A stretch of 37,690 bases of DNA from Bryobacterales bacterium (GTDB lineage: Bacteria > Acidobacteriota > Terriglobia > Bryobacterales > Bryobacteraceae): NCBI GenBank assembly GCA_003142185.1, contig PLOR01000098.1, positions 1-37,690 of the forward strand, written 5' to 3'. The position numbers were made by a program, and so were the translations under genes. Under the pieces are notes generated by a model, which searched no databases, had not been told where the DNA came from, and worked only from the letters and a program-made list of their open reading frames with translations. Shown piece after piece: positions 30,441-37,690 of this stretch (position 1 is its first letter; each line of letters starts with the position of its first letter).

Positions 30441-32792
30441 CTAACGCCCCTTCCGCCGCCTTGGCTTCGATTCCTCAAACACCGCGAATTGCAGTTTGCG
30501 TTCGTTGGCGTCGATTCGCACCAGGACTACTCTTACGCGGTCGCCGATGGAAAACTCGCGTCTTGTGCGTTTGCCGACTACTTTGCGCACGTTTTCGCGG
30601 TAGGTGTATTCGTCGCCGGGTAGTGTGTCGATGGGCACCAGGCCTTCGATGAACAGCTCGGTCAGCTCGACGAAGATTCCGTACTTGGCGGTGCTGATGA
30701 CGAGCGCGTCGAAATCCTCGCCCACGCGGTCCGCCATAAAGCGCACCTTCTTCCACTCCACCAGCTCGCGCTCGGCTTCGGCGGCGCGACGTTCGGTGTG
30801 GGAACACTCGGTGGCGATGGCACTGAGTTCGGGCTCGGTAAGAGTTGTGGCAACCGCTCCCTGACGGTCGCGGCTCCGATCGGCGTCTAGCGCCTCGCGC
30901 AGCAGGCGGTGCACCACCAGGTCGGGGTATCGGCGGATGGGCGACGTGAAGTGCGTGTAAGTGTCGGCGGCCAGCGCGAAGTGGCCGACGTTATTGGTCG
31001 CGTAGCGCGCCTGCTTCAACGACCGCAGCATCAGGTAACTGAGGATGCGCTCCTCCGGCTTGCCTTCGATCTTCGCCACCAGCTTCTGGTATTGGCGCGA
31101 CGTGATCTTCAACTCGGGCGCGGCCAGTTCGATGTCGTGCCGCCGCTTGCCGCCGTCGCGCCGCTTGTCCGTGACGCCGAACCGCTGCACGGGAATCGCT
31201 CCCACGCCGAGCGAATAACCGAAGTGCGCGGCCACTTCCTCGAAATCCATCACGCGCTTGGGGTCGGGCTTTTCGTGGATACGATAGATGCTGGCGGGGA
31301 CGGCGGTGGCCAGGTGCGCGGCCACCGCTTCATTGGCGGCCAGCATGAACTCTTCGATGATGCGGTGGGCGATGTTGCGCGCGGCACGGCTGACGCCGGT
31401 CATGGCGCCCCATTCGTCGAACTCGATCAGCGGCTCGGGCATGTCGAAATCGATCGAGCCGCGGCGCACGCGCTTGCGATTCATCAGCAGCGCCAGTTCC
31501 CGCATCAGCTCGAAGCGCTCGACCAGCGGCTGGTAGCGCTCGCGCTTGGCGGCATCGCCTTCGAGCACAAGATGAACATCGGTGTAAGTCATCCGCTCGA
31601 CGCTGCGGATCACGCCGGTGGTGAACTCCTGCGCCACGGTTTCACCGCGAGCGTCGATTTCGAGCAGCGCTGAAAGGACCAGCCGGTCCACCTGCGGGCG
31701 CAGCGAGCAGATGTTGGTCGATAGCTCGAAAGGCAGCATGGGTACCGCGCGGTCTGGGAAGTAGACACTCGTCCCGCGCAGGCGGGCTTCGACGTCGATC
31801 GGCGTGCCGGGCCGCACATAGTGGCTCACGTCGGCGATGTGGACCTGCAGCGCATAGTTGCCGTTTGCCAGGCGTTCCACCCACACCGCGTCGTCAAAAT
31901 CGCGCGCGGTTTCGCCATCGATGGTGACGATATCGAGCCCGCGGAAATCGCGGCGCGAGGCCAGTTCGGCGTCATCGATCGAGTCCGCAATGGCACGCGC
32001 CTGCTCCACCACTTCCGGCGGAAAGCAGTGCGGCAGGTGATGCTGGCGGATGACGATCTCGACATCCACCCCGAAATCGTCCGGGGTGCCGAGAATCTCG
32101 ATCACGCGGCCCACCGGATGCTCTCCGCGCTCCGCGTATTCGACCACCTCGACGTTGACGATCAGGCCGGCCAGTTCCGCGGGCGAATTCACCTGGCGCG
32201 GGGTGACGCCAATGCGATCAATAGTGCCGCCGGCCGGCGGGATCTCCATGCCTTCGGGAATCTCGATCCACTGCCGGATGCGGCCATCGTGCGGCACCAC
32301 ATACTGCCCGCGCCGGCCAATGCGGAATTCGCCGACCACGGTCAGGTGCGCGCGCTGCAACACCTTGACGATTTCGCCATCGGCGCGTCCGCCGGCTTCG
32401 ATGCGTGCGATGCGGACCACCACGCGGTCGCCGTGCATGGCTTTTTCAGCCGTTTCCGGCGGCAGGAACACATCGCCCTGGATGCCTTCGAGGGGACGGT
32501 CGGAAATCAGGAAGCCGTAGCCGTCGCGGTGCATGTTCACGCGGCCGACGGCGAATTCGCGGCTGCGCGCGGTGGCCGTGTAGTGGCCGGAGCGCAGCTC
32601 GATGAGATCGCCGCGGGCGGCCAATCGGGCGAGCGCGGTTTCCAACTCGGCGCGCGTTTCACCCCTGGTGCCCAGCTCCCGGACAAGTTGCTTAAAGTTA
32701 GCACGGGCGTGCGGCGAGCGGGCAATTTGTTCGAGCAGCGCGGCGTCGGTCACTCCTCGATTGTACAGTTCAGTGAAGGCCAGTACCGGCAC
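30441..32792 (-). CDS. rnr: Ribonuclease R (RNB-family 3'-5' exoribonuclease)
   Basis: A 783-residue exoribonuclease that degrades structured RNA. Order: winged-helix-like N-domain (~15-65), cold-shock domains (~75-235, GRVNMHRDGYGFLIS; GDRVVVRIARIE), RNB catalytic domain (~265-595) with the metal-binding VTIDGETARDFDDAVWVERL and the HYVRPGTPID turn, FTSPIRRYPDLVVHRLL, and a C-terminal S1 domain (~660-750, VGEDFDALVISTAKYGIFVEL) with a basic tail. Start taken as GTG 32792; an alternative GTG at 32753 has GAGGA immediately adjacent. A repeat family C string lies inside the coding sequence at ~30851-30882, adding DRSRDRQGAVA-type residues. Divergent from purC. Confidence 0.93.
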   Translation of the reverse strand: MPVLAFTELYNRGVTDAALLEQIARSPHARANFKQLVRELGTRGETRAELETALARLAARGDLIELRSGHYTATARSREFAVGRVNMHRDGYGFLISDRPLEGIQGDVFLPPETAEKAMHGDRVVVRIARIEAGGRADGEIVKVLQRAHLTVVGEFRIGRRGQYVVPHDGRIRQWIEIPEGMEIPPAGGTIDRIGVTPRQVNSPAELAGLIVNVEVVEYAERGEHPVGRVIEILGTPDDFGVDVEIVIRQHHLPHCFPPEVVEQARAIADSIDDAELASRRDFRGLDIVTIDGETARDFDDAVWVERLANGNYALQVHIADVSHYVRPGTPIDVEARLRGTSVYFPDRAVPMLPFELSTNICSLRPQVDRLVLSALLEIDARGETVAQEFTTGVIRSVERMTYTDVHLVLEGDAAKRERYQPLVERFELMRELALLMNRKRVRRGSIDFDMPEPLIEFDEWGAMTGVSRAARNIAHRIIEEFMLAANEAVAAHLATAVPASIYRIHEKPDPKRVMDFEEVAAHFGYSLGVGAIPVQRFGVTDKRRDGGKRRHDIELAAPELKITSRQYQKLVAKIEGKPEERILSYLMLRSLKQARYATNNVGHFALAADTYTHFTSPIRRYPDLVVHRLLREALDADRSRDRQGAVATTLTEPELSAIATECSHTERRAAEAERELVEWKKVRFMADRVGEDFDALVISTAKYGIFVELTELFIEGLVPIDTLPGDEYTYRENVRKVVGKRTRREFSIGDRVRVVLVRIDANERKLQFAVFEESKPRRRKGR
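30851..30882. repeat. Repeat family C copy 3, inside rnr
   Basis: AACCGCTCCCTGACGGTCG then CGGCTCCGATCGG in frame within rnr, encoding on the - strand DRSRDRQGAV. The string matches 29386-29465 and 13908-13939. It keeps the reading frame, so this is an in-frame repeat insertion or a preserved similarity. Confidence 0.55.
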
Positions 32793-32929
32793 GACAGTTG
32801 GCCGCCAATCCGCCGAAGTTCTTTAGTCTTCAGGCGAAGCCGCGCGGCGTTAACGATGAAGCGCGGAAGAAGATCGCGCCGGCTGCGCCGCGCGACGCGG
32901 CAACCGGCGGAATTTTTTGGAAATTTCCG

Positions 32930-32957
32930 TTGCAATCGGCGCGGGAAGCGCTATGAT
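32930..32957 (+). promoter_or_regulatory. Sigma70-type promoter of the purC-cvpA-fis operon
   Basis: TTGCAA (32930-32935), a 16-base spacer, TATGAT (32952-32957), 36 bases before the GTG start. Both boxes are near consensus (5/6 each). It lies in the 201-base region shared with divergent rnr. Confidence 0.6.
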
Positions 32958-32993
32958 TTGGAAGGCCCCCCCGAGTGAAAATCCAAAGGCACC

Positions 32994-33893
32994 GTGCATT
33001 CCATACAGAACCCGGTTCTCTTAACGACTGATCTTCCTGGCATCGAACTTCACGCCCACGGCAAAGTGCGCGATGTTTATCGCGTTGGCGAGCAGCTTCT
33101 GATTGTCGCTACCGACCGCATCTCGGCATTCGACTACATTCTTCCCACCGGCATCCCGGACAAGGGCAAGGTCCTGACCCAGCTTTCCATTTTCTGGTTC
33201 GACTTTCTGCGCGACCTGACGCCAACGCATTTTCTGACGGCGCAGGTTGGTGAGTACCCGGCGGCGCTCGCCGCGTTTCGCGATCAACTGGGGGGCCGCT
33301 CCATGTTGGTGAAGCGGGCCAGTATGATCGACATCGAGTGCGTGGCGCGTGGCTATCTTTCCGGTTCCGGCTGGAAGGAATACAAGCAGCACGGAACCGT
33401 GTGCGGCATTTCACTTCCGGCGGGTCTGCGCGAAAGCGACAAACTGCCCGAGCCGATTTTCACGCCATCCACCAAGGCGCAGGCGGGACACGACGAAAAC
33501 ATCTCGTTCGCGCAGACCGTTGCGCTGATCGGCGAGGACCTCGCCAAACGGCTGCGCGATTTGACGCTCGAAATCTATTCTCGCGCGGCCCGCTATGCCG
33601 AATCGCGCGGCATCGTCATCGCCGACACCAAGTTCGAATTCGGCTTCGTGGATGGCACGCTGGTGCTCGGCGACGAAGTGCTGACGCCGGATTCCTCGCG
33701 TTTTTGGCCGGCAGACACGTACCGGGCCGGCGGCGCGCAGTTCTCGTTCGATAAGCAATTCGTCCGCGACTACCTGGAATCGATTCACTGGAACAAGCAG
33801 CCGCCAGCTCCGCCGCTGCCGCAGGAGGTCGCGGCGAAGACCAGCGAAAAATACTTACAGGCCTACCAGGCGCTCACCGGCCACCAGCTATGA
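32994..33893 (+). CDS. purC: Phosphoribosylaminoimidazole-succinocarboxamide (SAICAR) synthase
   Basis: A 299-residue enzyme of purine biosynthesis that joins CAIR and Asp using ATP. Motifs: GKVRDVYRVGEQLLIVATDRISAFD near the N-terminus (residues ~23-47), DIECVARGYLSGSGWKEYK (~110-128), TPSTKAQAGHDENIS, IVIADTKFEFGFVDGTLVLGDEVLTPDSSRFW (~204-235). At 299 residues it is the longer bacterial/fungal form. GTG at 32994 has AAAGG six bases upstream. The gene is first in a three-gene chain (ATGA overlaps) with cvpA and a Fis-like gene; cvpA near purine genes is a known association (in E. coli, cvpA-purF). Confidence 0.95.
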   Translation: MHSIQNPVLLTTDLPGIELHAHGKVRDVYRVGEQLLIVATDRISAFDYILPTGIPDKGKVLTQLSIFWFDFLRDLTPTHFLTAQVGEYPAALAAFRDQLGGRSMLVKRASMIDIECVARGYLSGSGWKEYKQHGTVCGISLPAGLRESDKLPEPIFTPSTKAQAGHDENISFAQTVALIGEDLAKRLRDLTLEIYSRAARYAESRGIVIADTKFEFGFVDGTLVLGDEVLTPDSSRFWPADTYRAGGAQFSFDKQFVRDYLESIHWNKQPPAPPLPQEVAAKTSEKYLQAYQALTGHQL

Positions 33894-34462
33894 ACTGGCT
33901 GGATGTGGTGCTGGCGCTGATTCTGGCGGCGTCGGTGGTGGCCGCTTTCCGCAGGGGCTTGACGCGGGAAGTGATCGGGCTGGTTTCGGTGGTATTGGGG
34001 TTCGTGTTGGGGTTATGGTTTTACGGCTGGGCGGGCGGCTTTCTGGAGCCACACCTCAAGTCGCGCCAGGCGGCGAATTTCGCCGGCTTCATCCTGGTGT
34101 TCTGCGGCGTGCTGCTGGTGGGCGCGCTGGTCGGTTTTGTGGTGGGCAAGTTTCTGAGGGTGACCGGGCTGTCTTTCTTCGATCACCTTCTGGGTGCGGG
34201 CTTCGGCGTATTGCGCGCAGCCCTGATCTCGGTGGTGCTGGTTTCCGGACTGATGGCGTTTTCGCACGGCGACACGCCGCCGGCCGCGGTCGAGAATTCC
34301 CGCCTGGCTCCTTACCTGGTGGGCGCGGCCAACTTGGCGGCGGACATGGCTCCTCACGAGTTTAAAGAAGGTTTTCGCAAGGCATACGGGCAGGTCAAGC
34401 AAGCCTGGGCGACCGCCCGGCGGCACATAACAACGCCCGAGGCGAACAAGGATAAGAAATGA
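33890..34462 (+). CDS. cvpA: CvpA family membrane protein
   Basis: A 190-residue inner-membrane protein with four TM helices (~2-22 LDVVLALILAASVVAAFRRG, ~28-48, ~62-85, ~100-122). The start LDVVLALILAASVVAAFRRGLTREVIGLVSVVLGFVLGLWFYGW is the CvpA signature, including RRGLxREVIGL. CvpA is linked to colicin V production, purine stress and envelope functions in enterobacteria, without a defined activity. It overlaps purC and the downstream gene by ATGA. Confidence 0.9.
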   Translation: MNWLDVVLALILAASVVAAFRRGLTREVIGLVSVVLGFVLGLWFYGWAGGFLEPHLKSRQAANFAGFILVFCGVLLVGALVGFVVGKFLRVTGLSFFDHLLGAGFGVLRAALISVVLVSGLMAFSHGDTPPAAVENSRLAPYLVGAANLAADMAPHEFKEGFRKAYGQVKQAWATARRHITTPEANKDKK

Positions 34463-34734
34463 AAAACGAATTTGACGGTTTGGTGGCTCGACTGTTAAAC
34501 GGAGGCGTTTTTCTCACGGATGCGGTCGCGCTCCTGGAACGGAGCATGATCGAAGCGGCGCTCGGGCACAGCAAAGGCAACCAGTCGGCGGCCAGCAAGC
34601 AGTTGGGCATCCACCGCAACACGCTACAGCGCAAGGCCCTGGAATACGGCCTGGATAACGGACGCATTCGTTCGCGGCGCAAGCCCGCCAGCCGGGAACT
34701 GCGCGCGCGCAAACGGCGGACCGGCGCGGCCTAG
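34459..34734 (+). CDS. Fis-family helix-turn-helix protein
   Basis: A 91-residue protein with a Fis/NtrC-type C-terminal HTH (HTH_8, ~25-58): LERSMIEAALGHSKGNQSAASKQLGIHRNTLQRKALEYGL. A basic tail (RSRRKPASRELRARKRRTGAA) follows. It lacks the beta-hairpin arms of Fis proper, so it resembles a free-standing NtrC DNA-binding domain. It may regulate its operon or act as a nucleoid-type protein (inference). It starts in the ATGA overlap with cvpA. Confidence 0.82.
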   Translation: MKNEFDGLVARLLNGGVFLTDAVALLERSMIEAALGHSKGNQSAASKQLGIHRNTLQRKALEYGLDNGRIRSRRKPASRELRARKRRTGAA

Positions 34735-34756
34735 GGTAGTGCGGCACGCAGAGTGG

Positions 34757-34776
34757 GGCAGGCGCTTCCGCCTGCC
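34757..34776 (+). terminator. Hairpin after the purC operon
   Basis: GGCAGGC (34757-34763) pairs perfectly with GCCTGCC (34770-34776) around a six-base loop, 22 bases after the Fis-like stop. No T-run; terminator or repeat-derived hairpin. Confidence 0.4.
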
Positions 34777-34824
34777 AACCGCAGTAGCAACATGTCTCAC
34801 AACTTCGCAACGTGATTCCAAGGC

Positions 34825-34900
34825 TTTTCATCAGGACGCTTGGTATCGGGAAGCGTCGCATCAGGTAGCTTTGTATCAGGGCACGGCTTCAGCCGTGCCG
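34825..34900. repeat. 15-bp tandem repeat and repeat family D
   Basis: Four degenerate 15-base units lie head to tail (34825-34884): TTTTCATCAGGACGC, TTGGTATCGGGAAGC, GTCGCATCAGGTAGC, TTTGTATCAGGGCAC. The last unit extends into the palindrome GGCACGGCTTCAGCCGTGCC-like stem (to 34900), and its 33 bases recur exactly at 37631-37663. Confidence 0.7.
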
Positions 34901-34970
34901 CTATGGCAGCTACTAAGCATGGCCTTTAGGCCCTGCGGTTTTGGCCACTAACCTCAGAGACGGTATACCA

Positions 34971-35654
34971 GTGTTCGACCTGCTAATCTTCGACCTCGAC
35001 GGCACGCTGATCGATTCGCGCCTGGATCTGGCCAACGCCGTCAACGCCACCCGCCAGCATATGGGGATGGCGGCGCTCGATAACGAGCGCGTCTATTCCT
35101 ACGTCGGCAACGGCGCCGCGGTGCTGATCCACCGCGCCTTGGGCGACCAGGCGACAGAAGCGGAAGTTGAGGAAGCGCTCGAGTATTTTCTCGAGTACTA
35201 CCGCGAGCACGATCTCGATTTCACCACCCTCTATCCCGGCGTGCGCGAATCCCTCGACCGTCTGGCCGCGGCCGGGAAGCGCATGGCTATCCTCACCAAC
35301 AAGCCGGTGCGCGTGAGCCAGGCCATCGTGCAGGGCCTCGGCGTCGCGCATCATTTCTTCCGCGTCTATGGCGGCAACAGCTTCGAGTTCAAGAAACCGC
35401 ATCCCATCGGCATCGAAGTATTGATGGAACAGGCCGAGGTGAGTCGAGAGCGCACGCTGATGGTGGGCGACAGCTCGGTCGACGTAGAAACCGCGCGCAA
35501 CGCCCGCGTGGCCTGCTGCGGAGTAACCTATGGCTTTCAGCCCGAGACGCTCGATAATGTGCCCCTGGACCTGAAGGCCGACCGCATGGAGCAGATGGTC
35601 GATTGGGTACTGGGCACCGCGACAGAGAAAGGAACCGACTCACATGAATCATAA
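34971..35654 (+). CDS. HAD-family phosphatase, phosphoglycolate phosphatase-like
   Basis: A 227-residue HAD hydrolase with motif I FDLDGTLID (nucleophile Asp and acid Asp), motif II in LTNKP, motif III Lys in FKKPHP, and motif IV GDSSVDVETA. It contains the C1-type helical cap (~14-90, LANAVNATRQHMGM...YREHDLDFTT). This is the Gph/phosphoglycolate phosphatase-like subgroup. GTG 34971 is chosen as start; TTG 34941 would add ten residues. Stop TAA overlaps the downstream zinc-ribbon-like gene by 11 bases. Confidence 0.85.
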   Translation: MFDLLIFDLDGTLIDSRLDLANAVNATRQHMGMAALDNERVYSYVGNGAAVLIHRALGDQATEAEVEEALEYFLEYYREHDLDFTTLYPGVRESLDRLAAAGKRMAILTNKPVRVSQAIVQGLGVAHHFFRVYGGNSFEFKKPHPIGIEVLMEQAEVSRERTLMVGDSSVDVETARNARVACCGVTYGFQPETLDNVPLDLKADRMEQMVDWVLGTATEKGTDSHES

Positions 35655-35799
35655 ACCAGGCACCGCAGCCCCCGTCACCGGCATCTATTGGTGCAGCGTC
35701 TGCAAAACCCCCGCGCAATTCACCGAAGGCGAAACCCTGCCCGAATGCCCCAACATGTGCGGCCGTGGCCTGTGGGAGCTGGTGCAGAAGCAGGAGTAG
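35644..35799 (+). CDS. 51-residue zinc-ribbon-like protein
   Basis: A small ORF from ATG 35644 to TAG 35797-35799, in another frame from the HAD gene it overlaps by 11 bases. Residues ~16-40 hold paired cysteines: YWCSVCKTPAQF and ECPNMCGRGLW, a CxxC...CxxxC zinc-knuckle arrangement. AAAGGA lies ten bases upstream. Such small zinc-ribbon proteins are common behind metabolic or regulatory genes in soil bacteria. The second pair CPNMC has a 3-residue spacing, unusual for a classical ribbon. Confidence 0.7.
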   Translation: MNHKPGTAAPVTGIYWCSVCKTPAQFTEGETLPECPNMCGRGLWELVQKQE

Positions 35800-35840
35800 G
35801 GCGGGGGCTTATTCCGGGGCGGTCGCCGGAATTGGAGCGG

Positions 35841-36803
35841 ATGGCGGTGGAAGTGAGCGACGGATTCGGGAGCAGGCTGCGTGCGGCTCAACTTGAGGTT
35901 TCGTCGGCGAGTGCGGCGGATGCTCGCGGCGCAACCGATGTGCCGGTTATCTATCACTATACTGACCCGAAGGGTCTCATCGGCATTTTGTCTGACAGCC
36001 GACTCTGGGCAACTGATGTCAGTTTCCTCAATGACAGCTCCGAGCTGCGGTACGCGGCGGAACTCCAGCAGGAGATCCTCGAGGAAATCGTCAACGAAAG
36101 TCCGGACGGGTCCTTGCAGAGGAACCTGGCGGTAAAGGCGTTGGAGGACAGGTCCTTCCTCGGGGGTAAGACGTATGTAGTATGCTTTTGCGCCAAGGAC
36201 GACCTTTTGACGCAATGGAAGGCTTATGGATCCTCGGGCTCCGGCTTCTCGATTGGATTTGATCGCGGGAAGTTGCAATCAATGCTCGCTGAGCTGGCCC
36301 CGACTGATCATTCCGACGCGTTATGGATGGGAATGATCGAGGTCGCGCTTGCCCAAGTTCGGTACTCAAGAGGGGACCAAGAGCGGGCCTTGAGGCGTGC
36401 GTTCGACCGATATGTGGCGCTACTTTCGGTGGGGTCGCCCGAATTCGAGATCAAGAAATGCGCCGACGCAATTGCTAATAATGCTTCTGCCTCAGCGAGC
36501 AGGTTCAAACATCCCGCGTTCGCGTCTGAAAAGGAGTGGAGAATTGTTATTTCGACCTCCGCCTTTTCCAACCCCGAGCTGTTCTTTCGCTCTTCGAGTC
36601 GAACAGTGATTCCGTATACGAAGACCGGGATCAAAGAAGGCAGCAAACTGCCGGTGGTATCGATAACAATAGGCCCGACCTTGGAACAAGAATTGTCCAA
36701 ACGAAGCGTGCTGGATCTGCTGGCCGCAACAGACTACCTCGACATCGGCGAGAAGGCTGTGGACATCAGGGCCTCGAAAATCCCTTTGACGCTCACTGAC
36801 TAG
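35841..36803 (+). CDS. DUF2971 family protein
   Basis: A 320-residue protein starting at ATG 35841 (GGAG a few bases upstream). Residues ~35-75 (VPVIYHYTDPKGLIGILSDSRLWATDVSFLNDSSELRYAAEL) carry the DUF2971 signature: HYT followed by 'L..IL....LWATD...LND..E'. A later WKAYGSSGSGFSIGFDR (~135-155) is the family's second core motif, and EKEWRIVIS follows at ~230. DUF2971 proteins are cytoplasmic, of unknown function, and the H-Y-[ST] motif resembles ADP-ribosyltransferase-type active sites, which is only a speculation. Its codon usage and base composition are less GC-biased than the neighbouring genes. It lies close to a VapBC pair. Confidence 0.85.
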   Translation: MAVEVSDGFGSRLRAAQLEVSSASAADARGATDVPVIYHYTDPKGLIGILSDSRLWATDVSFLNDSSELRYAAELQQEILEEIVNESPDGSLQRNLAVKALEDRSFLGGKTYVVCFCAKDDLLTQWKAYGSSGSGFSIGFDRGKLQSMLAELAPTDHSDALWMGMIEVALAQVRYSRGDQERALRRAFDRYVALLSVGSPEFEIKKCADAIANNASASASRFKHPAFASEKEWRIVISTSAFSNPELFFRSSSRTVIPYTKTGIKEGSKLPVVSITIGPTLEQELSKRSVLDLLAATDYLDIGEKAVDIRASKIPLTLTD

Positions 36804-36861
36804 GTGATATCACTCAAAAAGAGTCCGGGTCGTGCCAGATTGGTCCACGCGCTCCTTCCTG

Positions 36862-37257
36862 TCATCGGCGAGTGAACAGCACGACCCGGGCTCGGTGGCC
36901 CTTGCACAGTTTCTCATCACTGGTGTAGAGAACGGCGTTCATTGCTTCCGCCAAAGCTATGTAAGTCGCGTCGTAGGCGGTGAAGTTGTGCCGCAGTTCC
37001 CAAATACGGCCAATCAATGGCGTGTGCGAATAACGTTCCGCCGGCAGCGCCGCCAGCCCCGCGAGAAATTGATCGCTGCGGTGTGCCCCTATTCGCCGGT
37101 CAGCCGCCAGCCTTCGAATGGCACTCACCACTTCGACATCGATCAAATGCGGAACGATGAAAGACTCATCGCGCCCGGACAGGTCGCTTCTAATAGAATC
37201 AGCCAGGGCGCCGTTGGTGAGGAGCTCGACGACCACCGAGGCGTCCAGAACAATCAT
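36862..37257 (-). CDS. VapC-type PIN-domain toxin ribonuclease
   Basis: A 131-residue PIN-domain protein from ATG 37257: MIVLDASVVVELLTN (first acidic Asp and Glu), then DVEVVSAIRRLAADRRI with the second acid, and the C-terminal YDATYIALAEAMNAVLYTSDEKL with the third and fourth acids; this is the VapC pattern. VapC toxins are endoribonucleases (tRNA or rRNA cleavage), neutralised by VapB. The start overlaps the end of the antitoxin gene (37254) by four bases, the standard vapBC layout. Confidence 0.9.
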   Translation of the reverse strand: MIVLDASVVVELLTNGALADSIRSDLSGRDESFIVPHLIDVEVVSAIRRLAADRRIGAHRSDQFLAGLAALPAERYSHTPLIGRIWELRHNFTAYDATYIALAEAMNAVLYTSDEKLCKGHRARVVLFTRR

Positions 37258-37484
37258 CGTGAGTCTCGCAGTTCGCGTATTGCCTGCGCAGGACTCGTCT
37301 TGGCTCGGATGGGCTTCGCCTGTTGTGCGCGATCCAACCACTCCTGCATAGTCGGCCGCTCCGCCGCACGCGCCAACTCCCTCTTGAGGAAATCGGAAAG
37401 GCTCATGCCTTCGCGAGCCGCTCGCGACTTCAGAGTGCCATGCACATGATCCGGGACGTCCCTCACTTGAATCATCTTCGACAT
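37254..37484 (-). CDS. VapB-type antitoxin, ribbon-helix-helix
   Basis: A 76-residue protein from ATG 37484 (ATG 37475 is an alternative). The N-terminus MIQVRDVPDHVHGTLKSRAAREGMSLSDFLKRELARAA is a ribbon-helix-helix (FitA/Arc-type) DNA-binding motif; the tail (TMQEWLDRAQQAKPIRAKTSPAQAIRELR) would wrap the toxin. Antitoxin genes usually autoregulate with the toxin. The promoter lies to the right (37485-37600), with a partial inverted repeat and no strong hexamers recognised. Confidence 0.88.
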   Translation of the reverse strand: MSKMIQVRDVPDHVHGTLKSRAAREGMSLSDFLKRELARAAERPTMQEWLDRAQQAKPIRAKTSPAQAIRELRDSR

Positions 37485-37630
37485 GTTCTCAGCATACAAT
37501 CATGTGCTGCACATGTCCATCCGGACCGCGAAACGGGGTGTGCGACACACAGGTGGCGAGACTCTCCGCCCCTAATGAATTCGCGTGAATCTGTGCGTAG
37601 TGCGTACGCAAGGCTGCTCTCTTTCAGGAG

Positions 37631-37663
37631 GCTTTGTATCAGGGCACGGCTTCAGCCGTGCCG
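37631..37663. repeat. Repeat family D copy 2
   Basis: 33 bases identical to 34868-34900, beginning GCTTTGTATCAGGGCAC and ending in the palindrome GGCACGG..CCGTGCC. Right edge of the window; the region 37485-37690 has no other gene. Confidence 0.75.
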
Positions 37664-37690
37664 GAGGATCGGGTACGGACCGGGGACATG

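Noticed and set aside
34825-34884. Possible CRISPR array
   Set aside because: Units are 15 bases, contiguous without spacers, degenerate, and no cas genes are present.
34739-34951. 70-codon frame between the Fis-like gene and the HAD gene
   Set aside because: Built from the 15-base tandem repeats and repeat D; no independent support as a protein.
35841-37484. Defence island
   Set aside because: Only a DUF2971 gene and VapBC; no recognised defence or mobile genes nearby.

Overview
The window is about 37.7 kb of high-GC bacterial chromosome. Gene content suggests an Acidobacteriota member, probably of the Solibacteres/Bryobacteraceae type. This is inferred from a G1-family peptidase, an ECF sigma/anti-sigma/DUF4252 set, FhaA-like FHA proteins, a Gram-negative Tol-Pal operon and many short dispersed hairpin repeats. 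No rRNA, tRNA, CRISPR array or transposase gene was seen.

Layout. 1-518: C-terminal part of a G1 (eqolisin-like) peptidase cut by the window edge. 707-2581 (-): signal peptidase I and mannose-1-phosphate guanylyltransferase. 2655-6762 (+): two half-size EamA/SMR-type membrane proteins, two secreted proteins of unknown function, then an ECF sigma factor, a small one-TM putative anti-sigma factor and a DUF4252 protein. 6810-7277 (-): a secreted protein with its own recognisable promoter. 7475-12598 (-): a complete Tol-Pal operon in the order tolQ-tolR-tolA-tolB-pal-cpoB; its Pal carries an extra Ig-like domain between proline tracts. 13024-13872 (+): secreted alpha/beta hydrolase. 13941-21152 (-): flagellar basal-body/export operon flgB-flgC-fliE // fliF-fliG-fliH-fliI-fliJ, split between fliE and fliF by an oppositely oriented orphan membrane-protein gene.

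21439-30364 (-) is the most interesting segment. In transcription order it holds an FHA protein, a membrane PP2C phosphatase with a predicted extracytoplasmic beta-helix domain, a transmembrane Ser/Thr kinase with a TPR-like C-terminal half, a single 1097-residue polypeptide fusing a SEDS (RodA/FtsW) glycosyltransferase to a class B penicillin-binding protein, and a second FHA protein. The parts list matches the actinobacterial fhaA-fhaB-pstP-rodA-pbpA-pknA-pknB locus, but the architectures differ: SEDS and PBP are fused, the kinase has TPRs instead of PASTA repeats, and the phosphatase has a sensor-like ectodomain. I infer a phospho-signalling module controlling wall elongation or division.

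30441-32792 (-) is RNase R, divergent from a purC-cvpA-fis-like operon (32994-34734, +) with a good sigma70-type promoter. Then follow a phosphoglycolate-phosphatase-like HAD enzyme overlapping a 51-residue zinc-ribbon-like protein, a DUF2971 protein, and a VapBC-type toxin-antitoxin pair (-).

At least four families of short dispersed repeats are visible: a MITE-like element with GGTAGGACGGAC termini; a hairpin made of CCACAGATGAACAC units with conserved flanks; an ACCGCTCCCT...GGTCGCGGCTCCG family, one copy of which lies in frame inside rnr; and a TTTGTATCAGGGCAC family. They lie mostly in intergenic gaps and in two places sit inside operons.
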